Below, piece by piece: positions 33,111-40,395 of a DNA stretch of 64,000 nucleotides. Below the pieces are notes generated by a model. That model saw nothing but the letters and a program-made list of their open reading frames with translations. It searched no databases and had not been told where the DNA came from. Each line of letters opens with the position of its first letter. The first letter of the stretch is position 1. The position numbers and the translations under genes were made by a program. Origin of the DNA: Dactylosporangium sp. AC04546 (GTDB lineage Bacteria > Actinomycetota > Actinomycetes > Mycobacteriales > Micromonosporaceae); NCBI RefSeq assembly GCF_022095675.1, contig NZ_JAHYSG010000051.1, forward strand, positions 20,828 through 84,827, given 5' to 3'.

Positions 33111-34724
33111 TCAGCGGATCGCGCCCGGGCCGCGCAGCGCACGCCCCGGCGTCGCACCGGTGAGCACGCCCCCGTCGAGCACCAGCCGGCCGTTCACCGC
33201 GACGTAGGACATCCCCTGCGCCAGCTCGCGCGGGCGCTCGTAGCTGGCCGGGGCGTTGACGGTCCGCGGGTCGAAGACCACCAGGTCCGCCTTCATGCCG
33301 TCGCGCAGCAGGCCGCGGTCGGACAGCCCGAGCCGCTGCGCCGGGAACGAGGTCATCTTGCGGATCGCCTCGGGCAGCGACAGCAGCCGCTCCTCCCGGA
33401 CGAAGTCGCCCAGGACGCGCGCGAAGCACCCGTACGCCCGGGGGCTGGGATATGCGCCGATGAGTACGGCGTCGCTGGCGATCATCCCGAGTGGATGGCA
33501 GACGAACTTCCACAGCGTCATCGCCTGCGGGCTGGGCCTGGTGAACGTGGCACCCGGGTTGGCGGCCGACAGGTCACACAGTGTCCCGGTGAGGTCCCCG
33601 CCCAGCTCAGTGACCACCTCGGCGAGATTCCAGCCCTCGAACCGCAGGTGCGTGGGGTCGCTCAGGTTGCCCAGCCGGACGTCGACGAACGGCCGGCTCG
33701 CGGCGTACTGCCGCACCGCGGCACTGTCGTGCAGCTCCGTGCGCAGCCGGTCGCGCAGCGCCGGATCGGACAGCCGCTCCTGCAGCAGGTCCGGCCCGTC
33801 CGCCTGCAGCCAGCCGGGAAGCAGGCGGACCAGTCGCGTCCCGCCCCACTCGTACGGGTATGTGTCGAACGTGACGTCGAGCCCGTCCGACCGCGCGTCG
33901 TCCACCATGTCGAGCATCCGCTGCGCACCACCCACGTACGTGGCCCGCGACGAACGCGAGAAGTGCGTCAGCTGGACCGGCAGCTCGGCCCGCCGGCCGA
34001 TCTCCAGTGCCTCCTTGAACGGGTCGAGGTACGTGTCGCCCAGTCCGTACCGCACGTGCGTGTGGTAGATCCCGCCGAAGCGCGCCGCTTCCCTCGCCAG
34101 CTCGACCAGCTCGTCGGTGTCGGCGTGGCTTCCCGGCGGGTAGTCCAGCCCGGTGGACAGGCCCAGCGCGCCGTCGCGCATCGCGTCGCGCACGATGCCG
34201 CGCATCCGGTCCAGGGCGACCGCGTCGGCGGGCGCGGCCGACCAGCCCAGCGCGCTGATCCGCGGCGCCGTGTTGCCCACGAAGACCCCCACGTTGACCG
34301 AGGCGTTGCCGTCGTAGCGGTCCAGCAGGTCGGCCACGGAGCGCCAGGAGTAGTCGAGGTCCGGATGGCCGGCGATGCCGGCGTTGAGCCGGACGAATCG
34401 CACCAGGTCGGCCGGGTCGTCGAAGGGGGCATAGGAGAGGCCGTCCACGCCGAGGATCTCGGTGGTCACCCCCTGGCGCACCTTCATCTCCAGCGTCCCG
34501 TCGACCATCAGCACCAGGTCCGAGTGCGAGTGCGCGTCGATGAAACCCGGCGCCACCACCAGACCGCGGGCGTCGATCCGCCGATCGGCGGGCACGTCCG
34601 ACACGTCGCCGCGCAGCACGTACACCCGGTCGTCACGGACCCCGACGGCGGCCTGGAAGCCGGGATTCCCCGACCCGTCGACGACCAGCCCGGAGTGGAT
34701 GAGCAGCTGGTACGGCGCGTTCAC
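33111..34724 (-). CDS. N-acyl-D-amino-acid deacylase-like amidohydrolase
   Basis: 537 aa. D-aminoacylase architecture: N-terminal beta domain with DGSGNPGFQAAVGVRDDRV, then the metal motif VAPGFIDAHSHSDL, barrel segments GLSTGLDYPPGSHADTDEL and THVRYGLGD, and late Asp in MIASDAVLIGAYPSPRAYG followed by FARVLGDFVREERLLSLPEAIRKMTSFPAQRLGL. The zinc-binding Cys of characterised D-aminoacylases (GNCG) is Asp here (EILGVDGLSYAP), so metal use may differ. Start overlaps the enolase-type gene stop. Probable hydrolysis of an amide or ring in an imported N-acyl compound. Confidence 0.83.
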   Translation of the reverse strand: MNAPYQLLIHSGLVVDGSGNPGFQAAVGVRDDRVYVLRGDVSDVPADRRIDARGLVVAPGFIDAHSHSDLVLMVDGTLEMKVRQGVTTEILGVDGLSYAPFDDPADLVRFVRLNAGIAGHPDLDYSWRSVADLLDRYDGNASVNVGVFVGNTAPRISALGWSAAPADAVALDRMRGIVRDAMRDGALGLSTGLDYPPGSHADTDELVELAREAARFGGIYHTHVRYGLGDTYLDPFKEALEIGRRAELPVQLTHFSRSSRATYVGGAQRMLDMVDDARSDGLDVTFDTYPYEWGGTRLVRLLPGWLQADGPDLLQERLSDPALRDRLRTELHDSAAVRQYAASRPFVDVRLGNLSDPTHLRFEGWNLAEVVTELGGDLTGTLCDLSAANPGATFTRPSPQAMTLWKFVCHPLGMIASDAVLIGAYPSPRAYGCFARVLGDFVREERLLSLPEAIRKMTSFPAQRLGLSDRGLLRDGMKADLVVFDPRTVNAPASYERPRELAQGMSYVAVNGRLVLDGGVLTGATPGRALRGPGAIR

Positions 34725-35896
34725 CGGGTACCTCCCTGGTCGAGCTCGGGCTTGAACGGGTGCTTGACGATCTCCTCAACCCGCAGCCGTGGCCCGAGGC
34801 CCGGCGCATCGGTGACGACCCACTCGCCGTCCTGCACCCGGGGTGGGTCCTCGGTGTACCGGTCCCAGTACTCCAGCTGGCTCGGCGTGAGCATCGACTC
34901 GGAGATCAGCAGGTTGGGCAGCGTTGCGGCCAGTTGCCAGGTGGCCGCACTCTGCAGCGGGCCGAAGGGGTTGTGGAACGCGATCGACAGCCCGTGCACC
35001 TCAGCGCACGTGGCGATCTTGCGGGCAGCGGTGATGCCACCGCAGATCCCCACGTCCGGTTGCACCACGGCGACCGAGTGCGCGCCGATGAACGGGGCCG
35101 AGCCGAAGTGGTTGCCCCAGCGCTCGCCGGCGGCGATCGGGGTGGACGTGCGGCGGCTGACCTCGAGCATCCAGTCCACCCGGTCGGCGGGTACGGGCTC
35201 CTCGATGAAGGTCAGGTTGTAGGGCTCCAGCGCCTCGCACAGGCGGATGGCGTTGGCCACGTTGAGCCGGCCGTGGCAGTCGAGCATCAGGTGGATGTCC
35301 GGGCCGACCGCCTCCCGGGTGGCCGCGAAATACTCCGCGATCACCTCGAACGTCCAGGTGGGCAGCAGCTCCGTCTCGGTCTGCCGGGCCGGGATCAGCG
35401 CCGGGCGGTCGTGCCGGACACTGGTCACCTTCTCGTAGAAGCCGGGCAGGGTGGTCTTCACCGCCTTGAAGCCGCGGTCCACCCGGTCCTTGACCTCGGC
35501 CGCCATCGCCTCCGGCGAGCCGCCCGCCTTCGCATGCGTGTACACCGGAACCCGGTCGCGGAACTTCCCACCCAGCAGGCGGTGCACGGGCACGCCCAGC
35601 GCGCGGCCGTTGAGGTCCCACAGCGCCTGGTCGAGCGCGCTGATCCCGATCGTGAGCAGGGTGCCGCCGAGGAACGCGTCACGGTACATGCGCTCGGCGT
35701 GTTGCTCGATCCGGGTCGGGTCGCGCCCGATCAGGTACTCGGACAGCTCCTCGATCAGGGCCGACACCGATCTGGTTCGCCGCCGCATCGCCACCTCGGC
35801 CTCGCCAACCACGCCCTCGTCGGTCTCGATCCGCAGGTAGATGGCGTTGTAGAACCCGAAGTCGGCGATCCACTGACGGACACCGGTGACTCGCAT
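34721..35896 (-). CDS. Mandelate racemase/muconate lactonizing family protein (galactonate-dehydratase-like)
   Basis: Start at the ATG 35896 because GAGGGAGGG precedes it; the open frame upstream lacks a site. 391 aa. Enolase-superfamily capping domain, then barrel metal ligands Asp in HLMLDCHGRLN, Glu in TFIEEPVP and Glu in PIAAGERWGNHF, then QPDVGICGGITAARKIA and the catalytic His in SIAFHNPFGPLQSAA. This pattern matches the GalD/ManD-type sugar-acid dehydratases rather than MLE or dipeptide epimerases. Product would be a 2-keto-3-deoxy acid. Promoter region carries the AGGTCATACCT palindrome. Confidence 0.86.
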   Translation of the reverse strand: MRVTGVRQWIADFGFYNAIYLRIETDEGVVGEAEVAMRRRTRSVSALIEELSEYLIGRDPTRIEQHAERMYRDAFLGGTLLTIGISALDQALWDLNGRALGVPVHRLLGGKFRDRVPVYTHAKAGGSPEAMAAEVKDRVDRGFKAVKTTLPGFYEKVTSVRHDRPALIPARQTETELLPTWTFEVIAEYFAATREAVGPDIHLMLDCHGRLNVANAIRLCEALEPYNLTFIEEPVPADRVDWMLEVSRRTSTPIAAGERWGNHFGSAPFIGAHSVAVVQPDVGICGGITAARKIATCAEVHGLSIAFHNPFGPLQSAATWQLAATLPNLLISESMLTPSQLEYWDRYTEDPPRVQDGEWVVTDAPGLGPRLRVEEIVKHPFKPELDQGGTR

Positions 35897-35955
35897 TGTC
35901 CCTCCCTCTGTCCGCGCGCCAGGCGGACAGTCAGAGTCAACCATAGTTCGGCCCT

Positions 35956-35966
35956 AGGTCATACCT
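35956..35966. promoter_or_regulatory. AGGTCATACCT palindrome upstream of the dehydratase gene
   Basis: Perfect AGGT-n3-ACCT inverted repeat 60 nt before the enolase-family ATG; a related site lies at 32062-32080. Likely recognised by the adjacent GntR/FadR regulator. Confidence 0.5.
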
Positions 35967-36128
35967 CAGGTTTCCGGGTTATTACACGGCCAGCTACGCT
36001 GTTCTCCGAAGCTCTCCTGAAACGCCCGATCTGACGTGAGTCAACGAATCCGGGCCGGCGAGCGGTCAGACAAAGATCGGACCAAGATCGGACCTAGGGT
36101 CGAACACAGGTGGGAAGGGGTGACCGGC

Positions 36129-36875
36129 GTGACCATCGGGGCGTCGGCACGGCAGGGGCAGTGGCGGCACACCCGGGTACCACTCGGGGCGCAGATCGCG
36201 GAACAGATCCGCGAGCTCATCAAGACCGAGGGGCTGACCGACGGCGATCCGCTGCCCTCCGAGTCGGAGCTCGCCGGGCGCTACGGGGTCAGCCAGCGGG
36301 TGGTCCGCGACGCGCTGCGCACGCTCACCAACCAGGGCGTCGTCGAGACCCACCAGGGCAAGCGGGCCACGGTCAGCGGGCTGCGGCCCGTCGCCGTCGA
36401 GGACTATTTCCGGCTCGCCGTCGACGCCAACGAGGAGGCCATCGACGAGCTCCTCGAGCTGCGGCTGGCGATGGAGACCAAGGCCGCCGGCCTCGCCGCG
36501 GTCCGGGCGACGACCGAGGAGATCACCGAGCTTCGCAAGATCATGACGGAGCTCACCGAGGCCGAGGACGACCTGGCCCGCCGGGTGGAGCTCGACATGG
36601 CCTTCCACGACGCGATCGCCCGTGCCTCGCGCAACCGGTTCTTCAAGGCCATCCTGGACGCGCTCGCCGAGGCGCTCACCGCCGAGCGGCACCGCGGCGG
36701 ACAGCTCACCGAGGCCGCCGGGCTGACCCACGCCGAGACGAACACGCAGCACCAGGCACTGCTGCTGGCCCTGGAGGCGCGCGACGCCCAGCTCGCCGAG
36801 CAGTGCATGCGGGCGATCCTGGAGCGTGCCCGGCAGCGCTTCCGGGATCTGGACAGCGGCGGCACCACCTCCTAA
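36129..36875 (+). CDS. GntR/FadR-family transcriptional regulator
   Basis: 248 aa from the GTG at 36129, which has GGAAGGGG about nine bases before; GTG 36120 is the alternative. Winged helix near the N-terminus (PLGAQIAEQIRELIKTEGLTDGDPLPSESELAGRYGVSQRVVRDALRTL) and an FCD ligand domain: ELLELRLAMETKAAGLAA, MAFHDAIARASRN, HQALLLALEARDAQLAEQCM. FCD proteins bind carboxylic acids through a metal site with Asp and His ligands, of the kind seen in MAFHD and TQHQAL. Divergent from the dehydratase gene and close to both AGGTnnnACC sites. Confidence 0.9.
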   Translation: MTIGASARQGQWRHTRVPLGAQIAEQIRELIKTEGLTDGDPLPSESELAGRYGVSQRVVRDALRTLTNQGVVETHQGKRATVSGLRPVAVEDYFRLAVDANEEAIDELLELRLAMETKAAGLAAVRATTEEITELRKIMTELTEAEDDLARRVELDMAFHDAIARASRNRFFKAILDALAEALTAERHRGGQLTEAAGLTHAETNTQHQALLLALEARDAQLAEQCMRAILERARQRFRDLDSGGTTS

Positions 36876-36879
36876 CCTC

Positions 36880-36891
36880 TGTCTTAAGACA
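36880..36891. promoter_or_regulatory. Perfect palindrome TGTCTTAAGACA before the propeller gene
   Basis: Twelve-base perfect palindrome between the GntR stop and the next start, 15 nt before that GTG. Possible operator for a second regulator or a half-decayed GntR site; symmetry is the only evidence. Confidence 0.3.
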
Positions 36892-36905
36892 ACATTGGGG
36901 GTGCG

Positions 36906-39554
36906 GTGGCCGACGGCGGACAGGCGAACCCCGGCCTCGCGGGCGCCGGGGAATGGTGGACCCCGCGCGGCGACGGACGCAACCTCGGCCGTACCGACCT
37001 GCCCGGCCGCTTCCGCACGGCCCCCGTCGAGCGGTGGCATCTCGACACCGGCGGCGACGTGCGGTTCGCGCGGACCGTCCGGGTCCGCGGCGCCGCATCG
37101 TTGCTGGTCCAGGCAGGCAGCACGCTTGCCGCGACCCGCTGGGACGGCACGCCGATCTGGCGCGCGGACACGCTCGGCGTCACCCGGGTGCTGCACGCCG
37201 GCCGGTTCGGGCGGCCCGAAGGCTGGCACGCGCTCGTCACGACCGACGAGCGCACCGTGGTCCTGCTCGACCTGGACACCACCGAGCCGGTATGGCAGTG
37301 GTCCACCGAGGCGCGCGCCAACCTCGCCGGTCCGGGCGCGTCCAAGGTCTTCGGCACCCCCGGCGCCCTAAGATGGGTGTGCTTCCCGACCTACTCGACG
37401 CGGGGACGCTGTGTAGAGTTCACCGACCCGGCACACCCCCGCGTGGTGTGGGACGTCGACTACGGGGACAGCTACGACGCCGGCTTCGGCCCCACCGTCG
37501 CCGTCGCGGACATGACCGGCACGGGCCGGTCCGAGATCGTGCTGTCCAGCAGGTGCGGAACCGGATATGCCAGCACGGACACCGAAGCGCTCGTACTGGG
37601 GCGCGAGGACGGACGGCTGTACCAGGCGGTCCTCGACGCGGACACCGGCGCCGTGCGGCTCGCCACCAGCTACCGGCCCGACCCCGGCGACTACCCGTGC
37701 GCCCGGCCGTACGGCCTGCTCCAGCCGGTACCGCTGGACGGCGATGGGCGCCCCGGCATCGTGCTGGTCAGCTGCCAGGTCGAGGAGTACGTCTCGGTGA
37801 CCGGCCACTCCCCCGCCGGCCTCGACCGCGCGTGGGGCCAATTCGTGGAGAAGGACTGGCCCGAGGACCATCGCGAGCTGCGCCCGCAGATCACGTCGAT
37901 CGCCGACGTGCGCACGGCCGGGCGCCCCGACCTCGTCGTCGGCCTCTGGCAGGACGGCCGGTGGCAGACCCTCGTCCTCGACCTGCCCGCCGGCCCGCAG
38001 ACCGAACCGGACCGCGACAGCCTCGCCGAGTGGGCGGTGGCGGCGCTACCGGGCCGGTACTTCTGGGGATGCCACGACCTCAACGGCGACGCGATCGCCG
38101 AACTGGTGGTGAGCCGGGAGTCCGCACGCAGACCGGGCAGCCGGACAGTGCTGGAACTCGTCGACGGCACGACCCTGCAGACCCTGGCCACCCTGCCCGA
38201 CGCCACGCTCGTCACCTCGTCCGACTCGGTGCTGCCCGAGCACGTCAACTTCAACGCCGACCGGCGCAGCCCGGTCGAGGTCCGCGACGCCTCGGGCACC
38301 GCCGGCCTGCTTGTGCGGCGCGACGACGGCATCCACGTCTGGACCGGCAGCACGCTGCGGTGGCTGGCCGGGCCACAGTACGCCCGGGCCGACTGGTACG
38401 AAGGCGAGCTCATTCTGTCCACGGCGGACGGGCAGGTCAGCCGGTGCGGCCCCGACCTGCTCCCCACCGGCCAGCCGGTACCCGCACCGGGCCGGTTCTG
38501 CCAGCCCCTGGTCTGGACGCGCGGACACGACCCAGAGGTGGTGACCGACCTGGCGGGCGGCGAGGTCACCGGCGCCGCACCCAGGCGCGGCGAACCCGGC
38601 CGGCTCGGCAACACCTGGCGGGTGCCTGGCCACCTGCCCGCGTTGCACCGCGATGACGGCGGCACCCACCGGCTCGTCGTATCCGCGGTGGACAACGACT
38701 CTCCAGCGGTGATCGTGCACCGCGAACCAGGCGGCGCCGGTGCGGAGCCGACGACCATCCGGCTTCCCGCGCCGGCCGCCCTGGCGTTGATACCGTACGG
38801 GCTCGCCTTCCGACTGCTGGCGAACCTGCATACCGGCGTACACACCGCCGCGCTGGCCACGTTCGCCGATGACGGCACCCAACTGTGGGCCGACCCGCTG
38901 CACGGCGGCCATCCGAGCCGACCCGGCGTGGTGCCGCTGGGCGGCGACGCCTGGCTCATCGCCGCCGACGACCACGGCCGGCTACGGCTGTACGACGAAA
39001 CCGGCAAGATTCGCGCGGAGAACGACTGGACCGCGGCCTACACGACCCCGATCGCGGTGCCCGCGCCCGACGGCGGCACCGCCGCCCTGCTGCGCGCGGA
39101 CGGCATCCACGGCTTGGAACTCATCGACCTCGACGGGCGGACCGTGTGGCGGGTCAACACCGAGCTGTGGCGCTACTTCCCCGGCCGCTCCGCGTTGGCG
39201 CGCGCACCCGAGCCGGGACGGTGGCTGCTCGGCGCGGTCGCCCGTGACGGCGAGTTCGTCGCGCTCGACGCGGCCACCGGCGCGCCACGCTGGCGCCTCG
39301 ACACCGGTCCCACCATGCCGGAACGCGCGGTGGCGGCCGGCGACGTGGACGGCGACGGGCGCGACGAGTTCCTCGTCGGCACCCGCGACGGCCGCCTGCT
39401 CTGCCTGCGCGACGGTGAGGTCCTCTGGTGGAAACAGTTCCCGGCGGCCGTGAACAACCCGGTCCTGGCCGACGTGGACGGCGACGGGCTCCTCGAACTC
39501 CTGCTCGCCACGGCCGACGGGAAGCTACGGATCCTGGTCCCGGACCTCACCTGA
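36906..39554 (+). CDS. Large VCBS/FG-GAP and PQQ-like beta-propeller protein
   Basis: 882 aa with no signal peptide or membrane segment. It is built of repeated beta-strand blades with calcium-type loops: PLDGDGRPGIVLV, DLNGDAIAELVV, DVDGDGRDEFLVG and DVDGDGLLELLLA. Tryptophan-docking style strands, TPIWRADTL, TLRWLAGPQ, TVWRVNTEL and EVLWWKQFP, suggest two propellers in tandem, one at each end. It starts with WWTPRGDGRNLGRTDLPG. A GTG start 30 nt after the GntR gene suggests co-transcription. No catalytic residues recognised; binding role unknown. It is one of two propellers flanking this catabolic locus, the other being secreted. Confidence 0.65.
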   Translation: MADGGQANPGLAGAGEWWTPRGDGRNLGRTDLPGRFRTAPVERWHLDTGGDVRFARTVRVRGAASLLVQAGSTLAATRWDGTPIWRADTLGVTRVLHAGRFGRPEGWHALVTTDERTVVLLDLDTTEPVWQWSTEARANLAGPGASKVFGTPGALRWVCFPTYSTRGRCVEFTDPAHPRVVWDVDYGDSYDAGFGPTVAVADMTGTGRSEIVLSSRCGTGYASTDTEALVLGREDGRLYQAVLDADTGAVRLATSYRPDPGDYPCARPYGLLQPVPLDGDGRPGIVLVSCQVEEYVSVTGHSPAGLDRAWGQFVEKDWPEDHRELRPQITSIADVRTAGRPDLVVGLWQDGRWQTLVLDLPAGPQTEPDRDSLAEWAVAALPGRYFWGCHDLNGDAIAELVVSRESARRPGSRTVLELVDGTTLQTLATLPDATLVTSSDSVLPEHVNFNADRRSPVEVRDASGTAGLLVRRDDGIHVWTGSTLRWLAGPQYARADWYEGELILSTADGQVSRCGPDLLPTGQPVPAPGRFCQPLVWTRGHDPEVVTDLAGGEVTGAAPRRGEPGRLGNTWRVPGHLPALHRDDGGTHRLVVSAVDNDSPAVIVHREPGGAGAEPTTIRLPAPAALALIPYGLAFRLLANLHTGVHTAALATFADDGTQLWADPLHGGHPSRPGVVPLGGDAWLIAADDHGRLRLYDETGKIRAENDWTAAYTTPIAVPAPDGGTAALLRADGIHGLELIDLDGRTVWRVNTELWRYFPGRSALARAPEPGRWLLGAVARDGEFVALDAATGAPRWRLDTGPTMPERAVAAGDVDGDGRDEFLVGTRDGRLLCLRDGEVLWWKQFPAAVNNPVLADVDGDGLLELLLATADGKLRILVPDLT

Positions 39555-39639
39555 CCGACCTGACCGACTGTCACTCCCCGGCGCCGCATCGGCGAGCAGG
39601 CAATGCTGCGTTAGCCGTTGGCAAGGCGACGGACGGGAC

Positions 39640-40115
39640 CCGACCCGTCGGCTGGCGTTGCATGGCGAGGACGCCGTCCTCGTCCTGGACGGCCCGACGG
39701 CCGAAATCGACCTCGACGCGCCCCGAGCGGCCTCGACGGGCCGCGCCACGAGGTGTGGTCGCCTGTCACCCCGATGGATGCCTCGTTCGAGGCGCTGCAC
39801 CTGTGGCTGGCCAGCCAGCCCCTACGGCGTGCTCAACGTCAAAGGGCCGGTTCTTCTGCCCTACCCTGCTCACCCACGACAGCTTCGCCTACCTGACCAT
39901 CAGCCGACACGACGACGCGACGTGGCAAATGCGGCGCACAGCATCGGCCCCGACGCCACCGCGCTGACCACGACCGGATCGATCTGGTCACCACCTGGGA
40001 CCGGCTACACCGCGCCGGAGTCCGCCCGGCCGTCACCGAACAACTCCGGCTGGTCGTGGCCCGCCGCCACACCCAGATCGTGATCACCTGGTGCCGTGGC
40101 AGCCGATGATTGGGA
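39640..40115 (+). pseudogene. Frameshifted remnant, probably C-terminal part of an FxLD-type methyltransferase
   Basis: Coding-like segments hop between all three plus frames: HGEDAVLVLDGPTAEIDLDAP (39658 on), then RHEVWSPVTPMDASFEALHLWLAS, then CPTLLTHDSFAYLT, then IDLVTTWDRLHRAGVRPAV and LRLVVARRHTQIVITW up to about 40090. Taken together they read like one protein with at least three indels. From memory the segment resembles the C-terminal region of protein-isoaspartate-methyltransferase-like proteins of FxLD lanthipeptide systems; a profile search would be needed to confirm. The N-terminal catalytic domain is absent. The region to 40360 shows nothing else. Confidence 0.45.
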
Positions 40116-40366
40116 GACCCGGATATCAGAACCTGCGCAATGCCGACGTGATGGGCCCCATGGCTCCGTCGACCCCGGCACGGTCGGTCACCGTAGGTAG
40201 TCGACGGTCCTACTTTTCTCGCGACGATCGGCGGCTGAACGTGCGGCATGAGCGGTGCGCCGCGAGGCCCCCTACTGTATCCCCAGCACAGCTGGGAACA
40301 ACTCGGAGGGAGGTGACTCCCTTGACACTTTCCCTCGCGGGACATAGCGTGCCGTCAAACTAGCAG

Positions 40367-40382
40367 GAAACTTAACAGTTTC
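40367..40382. promoter_or_regulatory. GAAACT-TAAC-AGTTTC palindrome before the GH20 gene
   Basis: Perfect 6-bp arms with a 4-bp centre, ending 13 nt before the GTG start. Placement over the leader suits a repressor of a secreted glycosidase; the cognate regulator is unknown. Confidence 0.4.
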
Positions 40383-40395
40383 GCTGGAGGATGCC

